DNA of 64,000 nt from Agrypnia vestita (GCA_016648135.1 JADDOH010023084.1:1-64000); one strand, 5' to 3'. Positions 13,701 through 24,399 are shown, counted from the first letter of the stretch. Notes: generated by a model not told the origin, from the sequence alone. Program-made: numbers and translations.

Positions 13701-14953
13701 TGCACACACGTGATTGATTGGTTGCCTAATTAATTATCCGCATGTATGTAAAATTTATTGATAAATATAAAAAATTAAATCATCTTTTAATCTGCGAAAT
13801 GATCTTCATCAGAGTCTGTACAACAATTGTGCTGCTAGCAGATCTCATCTCCGTAAAATAACGGCGTTTTTGAGGCGATAAAGTCGGAAATGCCATTTTC
13901 GGGTGTTTTGTAGTGAAAATCATCAAGTGGTTCTAGAACAAATTAGTGTAAATTAGTAGGTAAATAGAAGGGAATATTAGTCATAAACATACAATAAAAT
14001 ATTGCTGTCTGACTTAACTGATTGTTGAAAATCTAATAACATGAGAAAAAAGATTGTTAACTGACTTTTTGATCACCGAGTCGATGCCACAGTTGTAATA
14101 CACATTCACCAATCAAACGATTGGCGAATGTGCAAAGATGATGAAGAATGCAAGGACCGTTGATGGCCGCTGCTTTTGTGACTCCCGAGAAATCGTCCTG
14201 GTCGACTATTTGGAGGAAGGAAAAGCATTACCAGGAGCCTATTTCGTCACATTGTTGGACTGTTTGAAAGGACTGAAACGAAAACGGCCAAGACTAGCGC
14301 ACAAACCGTCGCATTGCAAAATTGCACAATTAGGCGTCAAATTAATTTTTCAAAATTACTCTCTGGCGACTATGAGTATTTTTTGAATTCAATATTTTAT
14401 TTTGTCTTCTTTTACCTTATGATTATTTTTATTATTAGTATATGTGAATGATGTGGGAAGACGACCTACCTTGAGTGTCATAAGTCGTCACCGATTCCAC
14501 CGAAGATCGCCAACATATCATACAATTTTTGGGAAGTTGTATGATATGTTATATTGATACGCTTTTATTTACGTTATTTTGAATTTAAATAACGACTACG
14601 TCATAAAAAATCCTCCGTCATCCGTGGTTTGAAAATTTGCTTTTCCCATGAAACAGTATATCGCTGTATATGAGACTTTCATTTTTTTTATTAGAGTCTG
14701 AAGCAATATTCTTTGTATATATACTTTGTACATTTGCCATTTTTTGTAATATTGTGTTAAGTATTCGGGTCTTGTAAATGCTATATTTTGCAGAATTGTG
14801 GAGTCCGACGGCTCCGTGTACATCGACAGCAAGCTGGGCGCGCTGACCATGAAGGTGGGCGCGCAGCTGGCCGCGCTGCAGCTGCCCGCCACGCAGCTGG
14901 ACAAGGTGTGCGGCAAGTGCGTGGCCGAGGCGCAGCACTTCTCCAAGTGCTAG
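1605..14953 (+). CDS. Vitellogenin-like large lipid-transfer protein, C-terminal nine exons (VWD domain)
   Basis: Nine exons join in phase: 1605-1746, 2800-2894, 3294-3485, 5293-5419, 7539-7700, 10118-10394, 11826-11996, 12464-12581 and 14794-14953. They give about 480 residues ending in TAG. The last three exons form a von Willebrand type D domain: ECRISRETIWTLKGEELPL at the start, SPHFALFLLPSAQGM and VTVNDEEVQWKPFY inside, and a closing CGKC before a 12-residue tail. Upstream exons (EEWK|VCLETEAKAAPLQARI, then a Gly/Ala-rich stretch) resemble the beta-sheet region that precedes VWD in vitellogenins. Family members are secreted or haemolymph lipid carriers. The layout fits vitellogenin or the related Cv-d type; I cannot decide which without the N-terminal lipovitellin domain, which lies upstream. 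Exon 6 is Ala/Leu-rich. No frameshift is seen. Confidence 0.72.
1838..2250. mobile_element. hAT-type MITE in vitellogenin-like intron
   Basis: The terminal inverted repeats are TAGGGATGGGTAAA (1838) and TTTACCCATCCCTA (ending 2250). They are flanked by an 8-bp target duplication with one mismatch: GATATTAG (1830-1837) and GATATCAG (2251-2258). The 413-bp interior has ATCGATATTTTT-type simple sequence and no transposase. The 8-bp duplication and TIR style fit hAT elements. The short ORFs here on both strands are chance products of the inverted, T-rich sequence. Confidence 0.85.
2800..2894 (+). CDS. Vitellogenin-like exon 2
   Basis: Acceptor GTTCCAG, donor GGA|GTAAGT. It enters in phase 0 and leaves two bases of a Glu codon. 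It reads TTFAGVTLECEGPTSS then LLWQLLNSHKSNA. Confidence 0.7.
3294..3485 (+). CDS. Vitellogenin-like exon 3
   Basis: Acceptor TTGGCAG, donor AAG|GTAGCC. It completes the Glu codon from exon 2 and reads TVPWAKPLLILTHALALAA on to KLHFRVGVV. It is strongly GC-rich. The other open frames over this block are shadows. Confidence 0.7.
3500..3790. other. GC-richer intronic island with TATA-like box
   Basis: Just after exon 3, GC content stays high and a TATAAAG sits near 3718. The sequence has no exon I can support. It could be a solo LTR or a retroposed promoter; the phrase CACTCGAGTAGTG recurs near 3580 and 4082. Confidence 0.25.
5293..5419 (+). CDS. Vitellogenin-like exon 4
   Basis: Acceptor TTGCAG, donor AAG|GTAACG. 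It completes an Arg codon and reads RESDGAELSRMNVTCLLEL to SPGAEEWK. The closing EEWK followed by VC in exon 5 matches the W-K-[IV]-C junction seen in vitellogenins. Confidence 0.72.
6270..6400 (+). mobile_element. tRNA-derived SINE fragment
   Basis: TAGCCGTTAAGACATTC resembles an A box, and GATTCGAGCC about 50 bp downstream resembles a pol III B box. An A-rich stretch follows at about 6392-6410. No cloverleaf tRNA can be folded, so I call it a SINE remnant in intron 4. Confidence 0.5.
6575..7510. mobile_element. Possible decayed hAT-like element bounded by GCGGCCCG-type repeats
   Basis: The left part has CTCAACCCGCGGC and GTGCGGCCCGAAAC near 6596-6630; the right part has TGCGGCCCGCG near 7457 and GGTTGAATTGAA near 7510. 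The pattern resembles hAT MITE ends, but the boundaries and target duplication are not clear. Confidence 0.25.
7539..7700 (+). CDS. Vitellogenin-like exon 5
   Basis: Acceptor TCCCCAG, donor AAT|GTAAGT, phase 0 at both ends. It reads VCLETEAKAAPLQARIAAAY, then a Gly/Pro-rich insert, then VLLDENRAGYKLAVTAKN. It is about 75 per cent GC, with AT-rich flanks. Confidence 0.75.
8465..9286. repeat. 59-bp minisatellite, 14 copies
   Basis: The unit begins AGGATAGGGGAATATTTCAT and repeats with an exact 59-bp period from 8465 to about 9286. Only a few substitutions appear (for example near 9036, 9095 and 9147). The array is non-coding, because 59 is not a multiple of three, and lies in intron 5 of the vitellogenin-like gene. 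It has no spacers, so it is not CRISPR. Confidence 0.97.
10118..10394 (+). CDS. Vitellogenin-like exon 6
   Basis: Acceptor GTATAG, donor ATCC|GTGAGT. It reads VPRPIVEAAARASSLLEPW, then an Ala/Leu-rich segment with NES as a possible N-glycosylation site, then MKLLGQLGVI. It is one of the most GC-rich stretches in the window. Confidence 0.72.
11826..11996 (+). CDS. Vitellogenin-like exon 7 (start of VWD domain)
   Basis: Acceptor CTCCCAG, donor GGAG|GTCACT. It reads ECRISRETIWTLKGEELPL, DNCSLLLLGDC and FALFLLPSAQGMLLRLYTG. Cys spacing and the hydrophobic FALFLL strand fit the first half of VWD. Confidence 0.78.
12324..12355 (-). repeat. Hammerhead-ribozyme-like repeat end
   Basis: On the minus strand CTGATGA (12349-12355) is followed by a weak stem and CGAAAC (ending at 12324). 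Flanks match the copy at about 61890-61930 (TCTCTGGCC..GTTTCGGATC), so this is a dispersed family of Penelope-like type. Confidence 0.5.
12464..12581 (+). CDS. Vitellogenin-like exon 8 (VWD middle)
   Basis: Acceptor ATTGCAG, donor CAA|GTGAGT. It reads NYADISSSGGELAVTVNDEE and VQWKPFYQYPEGEKFYDF. Confidence 0.78.
12722..12800 (-). mobile_element. SINE fragment
   Basis: About 60 bp (CAATATTCTTACTATTTACA, AGCTAAACGCTTGTG, ATGAAAATAGGACTAAC) match the body of the SINE at 33428-33650. Confidence 0.6.
13076..13570. repeat. Degenerate 84-bp tandem repeat, about six units
   Basis: Units containing GGCGCAGTGGTGTTA, a GCTTAGGTAAG core, TAGGCGCCAA and a TTGCCTAG tail recur at about 13076, 13160, 13244, 13328, 13412 and 13494 (84-bp steps). 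More divergent pieces extend to about 13720. It lies in intron 8. Confidence 0.85.
14138..14386 (+). pseudogene. Mariner transposase fragment
   Basis: The frame reads FCDSREIVLVDYLEEGKALP, GAYFVTLLDCL and KRKRPRLAHK. This matches the mid-catalytic region of mariner-family transposases (…IDYLEKGKTITG.YY..LLD.L…). The catalytic residues that should follow are lost. The preceding inverted pair near 14100-14133 (ATTCACCAATC / GATTGGCGAAT) may mark its broken edge. Confidence 0.6.
14794..14953 (+). CDS. Vitellogenin-like last coding exon (VWD end, stop)
   Basis: Acceptor TTTTGCAG. It reads IVESDGSVYIDSKLGALTM to LDKVCGKCVAEAQHFSKC and ends with TAG. The CGKC pair is the usual closing cysteine motif of VWD. 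The 3' UTR is short or unclear: no AATAAA occurs before a mariner-type element begins at 15072 (only CATAAA near 15056). Confidence 0.78.
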
Positions 14954-15071
14954 CTCACACAACACACCGCACCAACTGTGCCGTTATCCAACGTCGATTT
15001 TAAATAGATTTTAGTGGCTGGTAAATGTAGTTAGTAGTTTCAATCAGCTCCGTTTCATAAACCTGGATTTA

Positions 15072-15859
15072 TTAGGTTGATGCCTATTGCTGTTGAATTT
15101 TAGATTCTCACAGGTTGAATATATAGAAGAATAGAAGGTAAATTATCTCGGGTATCCCACGTCAGTTGGTATTTAGAAGGACCGTTGTGCTACCGACATT
15201 TCTAGCTGGCAGTACTCGTGACTTGTATTCGGTGGAGGGGGGGGGGGTCCAAAACCATTATGTTGAGCCAGGTGTATGGCTGGGTATTTAGTCTCCGGAA
15301 TATGAGTAGTGCGATCTGCTCGAAACGTCGGAATTCTCAGGACCAACTGACGCGATATACCCGATATAATGTACCCCCTACATACACATATATTTTACAT
15401 ACATTTTTTAAATATGACATTTAATTGACATTTATTATAATAAAAACCTTTAATAAGGTAAGGAAATTAAAATACTCATCAAAAACTATACATACATACG
15501 CCAAATTTAACAATATCAACCTATTTTTGGAGGAGAAGAAACCATTAGTGAAAGGGCGTCCTGAGGGTAGTTTGGTCGCTTCAAAGCTGATCACACCAGC
15601 TTAGAAGACAAGTCAAGAAAGGGTCGATTTTCGGATCTTGATAACCAGGCTGTGGGAGAGGACGAAAGTTGGACTGGACACTGGAAACCCTTCGTCCGCG
15701 GAATCTACCGTCTTCTAAGCAGATGGAAAGCAGACATTGACGTTGATGGTGACTTCGATGGTGACTGATTAAATAATAAAATATTTTTTGAGATCGTTTT
15801 CGTAATTGGTTATGTTACAGTATAATTTTTAAAAAATGGCGGATAATGCATCAACCTAA
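15072..15859 (+). mobile_element. Internally deleted mariner with nested repeat
   Basis: Ends are TTAGGTTGATGC (15072) and GCATCAACCTAA (ending 15859), each flanked by TA. Inside, 15570-15665 reads a mariner N-terminal piece (FKADHTSLEDKSRKGRFSDL, DNQAVGEDES). It is joined directly to a C-terminal-like LLSRWKADIDVDGDF and stop, so the catalytic core is deleted. A second repeat, bounded by inverted ends near 15143-15166 and 15341-15368, is nested inside. Confidence 0.75.
15143..15368 (+). repeat. Nested hammerhead-like repeat inside mariner
   Basis: Inverted ends TCGGGTATCCCACGTCAGTTGG and its degenerate complement bound the segment. Near 15304-15333 GAGTAG, a loop and CTGCTC form a 6-bp stem followed by GAAACGTC, as in stem II plus GAAA of a hammerhead. 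The CTGATGA core is decayed. A G-run sits near 15236-15247. Confidence 0.4.
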
Positions 15860-18275
15860 TAGTCCTGATCAGAGCTGCTCGCTGTCAATGTTGATCTTGA
15901 TCGTAGCTGAGCTAGACTATTCTATAAATAGGAGCGTGTTAAGGTATGATTGTTATCCAAGCCCTCACAAATACACTGAGGATGTAAATACTTACAATCA
16001 ATTCAATTTAAAATTTTGAAACAAACCATCATCTGCCAATTGGTTTCATTCGTTCCAGCACTTTTTAATTCTGAGCGTGTACTTCGCAATCAATAAAAGG
16101 TTCAATATAAGGGAAGAGGGGTGTCTAAGGTTCACTAGCGCTTAATTTGGCCATATATTATTACAGTTGGTAACCCATTTGTTATACATTATTTGAAATA
16201 ATAGTTATTACTACTCCACCACTACTAGTCAGCGAGGAAAATACATGAAATAGCCCGCTTTGGCCCGTAAATATACTGTTCTTTTAAGATTGTTAAATTA
16301 AATACTAAAGTCAGTTTATTTGATATAGGTACATACATGTATATATTTAATGAATTTTATTTTGAAATACAGATTTTCAGCAGCTTGAATGCCCCTGGCA
16401 GATAGATAGTCTTAGTAGATAGATAAACTCAACACCATTTATTATACAATAAATAAGGAAACGACAGTTTTGAACCAAATAGTCTGGAGTTGTGTGATGC
16501 GCATGGAGCTTAATTAGTGGCTTAAAAATAACCTCAGCACATTTGCTATGTCACAATTTTTCTTATTATGGTACCATCTAGCTATACCCCCTTTATACAA
16601 TATGATAACCACCATAAGATTCGGATAACCGTTGGTTGCATTTAAGAATAGGCAAAGATGTAGCTTTACATCAGAACAAATAAATAGTAGTTATAAATGA
16701 AGATTTATTTAATTAAAAACCAAATATTTAAGAATATTTTTAGTATACCCATTTTGTAGAGTTAAATATTAATAAAAAATACTGTAAGTTCTAACCTGTT
16801 TTTTTAATTATTAATTTAAAATTTTATGTAAATTGTTTGAATAAAAACAGATACTAAAGTGAAAAGGTACTTGAATGAACATTAAAAAAATGTCAATTTA
16901 CGTTTAATTTGTCTGGTTTAATGAAGGATTTCAAACATACATCTAAATCAACCATGAATTGAATAGTGGGCTATCGGGGTATGGGCTAAATAATTTTGAT
17001 TTTACAAAAACGAGTGCTAAAGTTATGGTCTCGGTAGATTTAGTAAATTATTAATATTTTATTCATTATTTAGTAAAAAGTTAATATTTTTTTGCGTCGC
17101 TTCATACAAATGTTGCCCACTTTACAAAACGTACCTATTGATACTACGTATCTGAAGAAAATATAAAATTAAAACAAATTATTTTGTATCATAAACCGCT
17201 ATCGATATCAACGACTCAATTATGAGATCGGCAATAAAAAAATATTTTATATGATTTTTTTATATTTCACATACTATGACTCAAGACCACCCTCTATTAC
17301 GTTATATTTCATTGTGACGCTTTTAATATTTGTTAGAGACCGACCTAAACTAGATTTTCAACCGAAACCGAATTTTCCTTCGTTCGGGTTAAATTAAATA
17401 AAATACACCAATTTAATAATTAAAAAAATATTTAAATAAATTATCTACAAGTAACAGTACTTACCCTTTCTTAGTTAACAAATGGGTGAAATTTTTAATA
17501 GTTTTTATATATCACAATCAGGGCTTTTTCTTTTCTCGGAGGCAGCTAGGACCCACCGAGGGTTGTGACGCTGAGGATGGATGGAATCAGGGCTTTGGAG
17601 CCGGACCTAAAATTTGCTAAATATTTGGCTCTGGCCCGGCCTTTCCAAAACGGTGCTGATTTCTGAGATAATGCAGTTTTTTAAAGTGTTCTCGTAATTC
17701 AAATAGCGCTGTAAGCATTAAAAGTTATACTTTTGCATATCAACGACGAATTATTATTATTGATTTCATATTTCTTATGACAAAATTTTAAAAGGTACAT
17801 TCTAATTATTTAAAGAAAAATGTATCAAATGCAAACGCATCACAAAAATTTTGTACGTAGTAGGTATAACTGTGTCCAAAAATGTGACAATTTTAACTCG
17901 AAGCTTTTTTTTGGAAAGTTGATAGTCTCGCACTTGCCGGGGTTATATTGTTATATTTTATATTGACGCATATTTGGGAGGTTCATTGGAAAAATGTTTT
18001 GTTCGCTATCGGAGAGTCGTGGTTTATTGAAGGGTTGAGGCATTCGTGCTATCAGCGGATACGTAACATCTGTTTTATGTGCGCAGTGCACAATCGAGTT
18101 GAAACTGCACAAGTTTATTCGGCTTCTGACGACATTCGCGCGAGTTGCGATTTTAAAAGCCCAGCAATTCTTTTTCTGTATAAATGAACATATAAAGTGA
18201 TTGAAAACATTAAAAATTAGACTCGCTTTGATTCTTATAATGTTTATTATTATTACGTGTGGAACGAAATGTTGC
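15860..18275. other. Gene-poor AT-rich stretch
   Basis: No exon, RNA gene or clear element can be supported. A phrase near 17550 (GACCCACCGAGGGTTGTG) also occurs near 10535 and hints at a dispersed repeat. Confidence 0.4.
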
Positions 18276-18278
18276 GGT

Positions 18279-18320
18279 GAAAGATCGACGCAATAAATTT
18301 ATTTATTGCGTCGATCTTTC
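18279..18320. repeat. Perfect short hairpin
   Basis: GAAAGATCGACGCAATAAAT and its exact complement are separated by about two bases. Confidence 0.85.
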
Positions 18321-18575
18321 GATTAAAATGACGGTGATTTCTCGAGTATGAAATCAGTAAGAAAAAAAGGGAGCTAGTTGTACGCTGAAAAGAACAAACT
18401 AAAATAAAAATAAATAATTTTTTTTCGCTTTGCCCGATTTTGTACCCTTGAATTCTTGAATATTCGCTGAATTTAATGAAAAAAATTAAAATAATTAATA
18501 TTTCAAAGAGTCGACACAAAATAATATTTGGAAATAAATTTTCTAACAATTTATTTTGTAATTTATATAAAATAA

Positions 18576-18911
18576 CTTTGTAAACACCACATTTTTATTG
18601 AAATAAATTCAACATGTTTCGAAGCCAATGGCTTCTTCGTCAGGATAACAAAAATAACATTTAAAAATCGAAGTAAAGGTAATCAAAATATTTAAAAAAA
18701 TATATATGAAAAATGAATAATATAAAGTACCTACTTGACATGAAAAATACTTAACATAACTTTATATTATTCATTTTCCATATATACTTTTTTTAATATT
18801 TTGATTATCTATACTTCGATTTTTAAATTTTATTTTTGTTATTCTGACGAAGAAGCCATTGGCTTCGAAACATGTTGAATTTATTTTAATAAAAAAGTGG
18901 TGTTTACAAAG
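18576..18911. repeat. Long inverted repeat with hammerhead-like motif in each arm
   Basis: Arms of about 160 bp start CTTTGTAAACACCAC and end GTGGTGTTTACAAAG. The right arm carries CTGACGA (18844-18850), stem GAAGCC-ATT-GGCTTC and GAAAC (18867-18871), a textbook core-stem II-core order. The left arm holds the same on the minus strand (18616-18643). This looks like a head-to-head dimer of a Penelope-like or retrozyme-like repeat; arms differ by several indels. Confidence 0.8.
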
Positions 18912-19775
18912 CTATTTTAGAAATTCCAGACGGAATAATCAGCTTAAATACAAAATTGCAACGTTAGAACGTACCGTTCGTTGTTTTTGCTTTGTACTAA
19001 CAAACTTTCCGGTTCATATTGAAGAAAGCACACTTATGAATCGAGTATTAAAATAAGCATTTGGGACATGTGAGGAATCAAAAGAACGAGTCCTCTTTTA
19101 AGGCAAATTTTGCGGCGTATCTTGGGGCCGGCTTTAGAAAGTAGATGTTGGCGTAGACGATAGAGCAATTAGCTCTACGCTTTGTTTAGTGAGCCAAGCG
19201 CTTCAAAGTTAATCAAAATTGGGCCATGTGGAGAGCCGCACGCAGAGTCAAGATAACGACCGAAGTCGCTGCCGAGGCTCACGCGACAATGATATCAATC
19301 TGCAAATAGCTATCTGCCTGAGAGACACTCATTACAATTACATTTGGTATCATAATATTTTCATTCAGAATAGTATTAATATAATTTATTTATTGGAAAT
19401 TTTGTTTCATCGCCATCTACAAAAAAATTTAAGCTTAAAAATATGTGTGCGCAATAAATCGTAGAGGTCTCCTCACTTTATGCTGAATTACTGAACATTA
19501 GGAAAACACGCGATCCTATAAATTTCAGCGCATCAGAATAAGATTGTGAGAATATGGGACATAAAAAGGGAAAAATACAATTTCTTCCGGGTTATTCTGC
19601 CGTGGCAATCGTGGAATCTGAGCCACAAGGCTGATGTCACGGCACGGCTTTTCCATGGTAAAATAACCCAAAATAAATTCAAATAATATTTGATGATTCT
19701 GAATATATAATAAAGTGCGTATTGGTGAAAATTACTGATTTTTTTTTACAAACGTTACCCAAAACCACAAATATG
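18912..19775. other. Gene-poor stretch
   Basis: Only short spurious ORFs were seen; no element boundaries are supported. Confidence 0.35.
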
Positions 19776-20256
19776 TACAAAAAATTATTATTATTTAGAA
19801 AATTTAGATAGGCAAAATGCATTAAATTACAAACTATTAATATTCATTACAGTGAGATGCTAAATTGGAGAATACGGTGAGAACTCCAATTTTTCTGGGT
19901 ATAGTTGAGTGTCCCAATTCCAAAAACGAAATCAAATTGACTAATAATTTTTTATTATTAAAAAAATCTTTTATTATTAAATGATTGCCATATTTGTTAA
20001 TTCAAAACACATATGTACAAAAATTTATTATTATTTAGAAAATTTAGATAGGCAAAATGCATTAAATTACAAACTATTAATATTCATTACATTGAGATGC
20101 TAAATTGGAGAATACGGTGAGAACTCCAATTTTTCTGGGTATAGTTGAGTGTCCCAATTTCAAAAACGAAATCAAATTGACTAAAAATTTTTTATTATTA
20201 AAAATTCTTTTATTATTAAATGATTGCCATATTTGTTAATTCAAAACACATATGAA
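19776..20256. repeat. Tandem duplication of about 240 bp, two copies
   Basis: The block from TTATTATTATTTAGAAAATT to TTTGTTAATTCAAAACACAT is repeated (second copy from about 20016). The copies differ by only a few substitutions and a small indel. Confidence 0.9.
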
Positions 20257-21629
20257 AATCGTTCAATAATAAAAGAAATAGTGACAAAATCAGATTAACA
20301 AAACATTATTTTGCTCTACTGTAAAGTTCGCCAAAACTCCAACGCCCTTTTGACTTTCTACCTTCGATATCTAAATACTATTAGGATTAAATAAGCGAAT
20401 ATGGAAACCTGACAAATTTTCACACAAGCCATGCATTTTTGGGTTAGATTAGGATATTTGGGTTCGGTTAAATAAGATTTGGTGGCTTAGATCATATTTC
20501 ACAATTTTTCTTTTGTCTTTGGTTTGCGCCTCAACCTTAGATGAAGTGATTGGAATATCCAAATGCATGGTGGAATGTTTGAATCTTGTGAGTGTAATAT
20601 CTTTTTAATGCCTAGTACTTCTTTCAATTTATTAGAATTAAAAAAATACTTAAGTATTATTACGATAAAGATTTTTAACAATAATAATGGTTTAATTCAA
20701 GAACAAGGCAAGCGTAACCAATAATTTTGAGAGCAAATATATAGTTGTGTGCCCCGATTTCAAAATAAAACTATTTAAAAAATATTACACCTTAACGTTT
20801 CGGAAATTTCACCACACATTTTGAAATATCAGTCAGTATATCTAAGGATAAAGTGCAAACCACAAACAAGAAAAAATTTAGCAACAAAAATATAACGACT
20901 TCCTACATTCAGTATTCATTATGTCTCTTTTGTCTATAATTCGCGTGAATATTTAGTATTATATATAAATAAAATTCTCTTCAACTTAATTTACACTTTG
21001 TCCTTAGATGAAGCCTCTCAAATGTCAAAATGTTTGATGAAATTTAAAGTGTAACTACTACTTCAATACTTGCGCGTCAATTCTGTTTTATTTTGAAATC
21101 AGGACGCTGAACAGGGACACTCACTCTCAGAAGGATAGAGGACCACGATCTTGGATTCAGCCGTTATAATAAGCAGAATAGAATCTTCATCATCATGCTG
21201 GTGGGCCTCGGATAACTGGTTGGGAGCCATTGCTGTTGTTAGCTCAGGAGAGAACTGAATGACCCAGCAATGTGAACAGTTTTATTGGAACCGTTTTTTA
21301 AGTGAACCGATTGTACTGCTTTTCGTATTATTTGGCTTTGGTTCTGAAACATTTAATACCTCAATAACGCAATCACCAATTTGTTTTTGAGGATGCAGAT
21401 TTATTCAAAATAAATGGTCCATTTTGTAACACAAATAATATTTTCGTTACGAACCCAAAACTTTGAAAGCGGAGTAAAAGATGGAAAATGTTTAAATTTG
21501 TTTGTGGCGAATTGTCGCTGTTCCCTACTACTCTGGCTCTATCTGACCTTACTTAGTTAGTTAAAATAAAATTTAATACTTAATATTAAACCACTCATTA
21601 CTGTATATTCGTAAACTATTGATAAAATT
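20257..21629. other. Gene-poor AT-rich stretch
   Basis: Nothing is supported beyond short random ORFs. Confidence 0.35.
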
Positions 21630-22355
21630 ATGATAAAATTAACTAGTGATAAAATTTTACGACCGCGTAAAAAATCTCTAATCAATTCAATTTTACCCTT
21701 AAGAAACTTAAACCCTTTGTCAAAGGGTTTAAAATATAACCTCCACTACGCCAAAAACAAATATAATAGTGCTATTGAAAATATTACAGTGGATATTGAA
21801 ACAGCATTGCATATGGCTCCAAGAACATTCCAGTGCTGAAGCGATTAAAAAACGTAATTTCAAAAGCAATTCCAACATTTAATGCGGACACTCTACATGG
21901 TAAATATATACAAAATAAGTTAACTGGTAATCAATTAGTGTTAATAAAGTCAGATAAAGGCAATGCAGTTATAATTACGTGTAGATCGGATTATAATTCT
22001 AAACTTAAGATTTTAGAATTATAAAATCTGATCCCGTTAATAATGCTTTACATGAGTCAAAATCCCCAACAGATTCATCGTATGATAAATTTAAATTCCT
22101 CAATAAAATCCAAAAACAGCCGGGTTATACGGATTTTTCAAAATTCATAAAACTAAGAGCCTTATAAGGCAGGTGGTCTCTTGTAATTCCCCAAACTTTA
22201 AATAAGCTTCATTTGTGACAAATGTAGGTATTTAACAATGTTAATGTGTTTTCCTCAAAATACATAATCAAGAATTCTTTTGAATTAAACATTATTTATT
22301 GAATTGGCATTAACTTTGTGGAATGACATGATTGATTTATATATAAATAAAGCAC

Positions 22356-22441
22356 TTGTATAAGACCACTTGTATAAAACACTTGTACAGGACCACAAAA
22401 GTGGTCATGCACAAGTGTTTTATACAAGTGGTCTTATACAA
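22356..22441. repeat. Short palindrome (arms about 41 bp)
   Basis: TTGTATAAGACCACTTGTAT and its complement surround a central GGACCACAAAAGTGGTC. It lies inside the insertion that splits the Penelope-like element. Confidence 0.85.
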
Positions 22442-23980
22442 TCCCGATAATAATAATTTCGTTGTCTGTCCGTCCGTCATAACTTCGTGTAACGTCTGTA
22501 ACTTCTTTATAGTATAATTTTTTCTTTTATTTTTATTCTTTTTTAATATTTTAATTTGTTTTTCAATTTTTTAATATTTTTTATAAATAAATACACTTAT
22601 TCTTCAGGAACCGACATTTTTATTTTACGTTATTTTATTTTAATATTCATGGAAGACCAACAGCGCAACAATGAAGCATAGAAAACATTGATATAATATA
22701 GATGGCCAATTACAGGTCTCCACATTTAGAAATATGTTAGTAATGATATATATCTTACGAATTAAACATTAAACATAGGCATGTTAAGAATTATATACCA
22801 AGAAAGAATAAAAAATTTAAACAAAAGAAAAAGAAACTTAATTATTAGCAGAAAAACACAGGCATGTTAAAAATAATACAAGAAGAGTGGACAAGAGAAA
22901 AAGAGAATTAATTATTAAGTAGGAAAAAAATTCTGCACTCAAAATTTCCTTAAAACTTAGGCATATATTGTATTGTATTTATTATTTTATTACAACTTAT
23001 TCTTCAGGAACCGACATTTAAAAGTACTCAAAAACAACATTTTTAATTGTAAATCCTCTCTGTTAAAAAATGTCATAATATGGAAACGCTATGTAGATGA
23101 TACTTTTTGTATTTGGATAGGCACAGAGCGTCAACTAAAAACATTCCTTTCACAGTCAATACAGTTCACACAGTAACTCACATTCAGTACGTCCCTCGGC
23201 GACCCTCTAACTCGCCTTGTACTATTAATGCCTATCCCATTAGTATTAATATCTATCCCACTATGCGATACAAACATTTCTATTGAATTTTACACAATTA
23301 AAACGATAGCTTCCGACAATGGATATGACCCCAGTTTCACTGACAGAATTCTTTTTAAAAAAACTCAAATTTAGACAAATAGATTTATTTATAACCTCCT
23401 CCTTATCCTCCTCCAATTATCAATAGTAATAATTTAACACCCCAATGGCGTAGAATTCTTTTTATAATTTTATTTATAATATATAATATAAAATTTCCCC
23501 CAAAATATATTAATTAAACCATTTTGGTATTTATAAACTCAGCTGCTATGGTTGTCCAGCTTTCTATGTTTGAAAAACATCGAGAAACGTAAATATTACT
23601 ATAAAAGAACACATTAAGTGCTTAACAAATATAGGGTTTTCTGAATTAGCCGAACATCGAATTAATTTTGATTACACATTTGATAATAGTACAGGGCCAC
23701 AAATTTTACATGAAAACGGAAAAAATTTGCGACTTAACAATCTGGAAGCGTTATAAATTATATAGCTATTAATAATAATAGTTAAATAATAAATAAATAA
23801 ATAAATTTATCTAATAGTTCGATTTTGAAGTTGTTCTCTCTCTTTTCGCTCAACCCTCCCTTGTCCTCTTCCCCACATTGACATTCCCCACGTTGACATT
23901 TTGTCCCTCTCTGATTTTCCTTCACTATTGTAAATGTCTGTACTGTATTATATTGTGTATTAGTCTATATTATACTTGTC

Positions 23981-24007
23981 CTGATGAAGGTTGAGACCAA
24001 CTGAAAC
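23981..24007 (+). ncRNA. Hammerhead-ribozyme-like motif of the Penelope-like element
   Basis: CTGATGA (23981-23987), stem GTTG-AGAC-CAAC and GAAAC (24003-24007). Position just after the GIY-YIG remnant fits the known placement of hammerheads in Penelope-like pseudo-LTRs. Stem I and stem III are weak, so activity is doubtful. Confidence 0.5.
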
Positions 24008-24399
24008 TAGTTAATGAATATATAGTAATAGGTGGTTTAATTAATGTATTTAATTTTATTTTAAATTTAATATAATGTCAAGCCACAAAGTGTTTTCTTG
24101 CTTCGAAAATTCAATTTGTTTTATTTATACATCTGTTAATCATAATAAAGTAATCATAATAATGTCATAGATAGTTACTGCTGGAAAATATGTCGCTGTT
24201 CCCCTGAAATGAAAAGTTCTAGGTTCTCATCTTACCAATTTTTTTTTTCTTAGATAATTTTTTCTGTATATCTTTCTAATTAATTCATCGAATTTGTTTT
24301 ATTTATATATCTGTTATAAATTTGTGTTCTTATTTCTATTAGACAGCTTAAAATCAACCCTTAATCTTGTAAAAAATATGTTTTCACCTTTCCTGAAAA

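Larger units (their letters stand above)
21630..24040 (+). mobile_element. Decayed Penelope-like retroelement (RT + GIY-YIG)
   Basis: Broken frames follow the Penelope order. An N-terminal part reads LVLIKSDKGNAVIITCRSDY (21930-21990). The RT box WKRYVDDTFCIWIG lies near 23075-23115. A GIY-YIG-like region near 23530-23755 includes IKEHIKCLTNIGFSELAEHR. A hammerhead-like motif at 23981-24007 sits where the pseudo-LTR should be. There are many stops and an insertion of about 800 bp (22200-22980), with a repeated ATTCTTCAGGAACCGACATT at 22600 and 22993. It is inactive. Confidence 0.8.
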
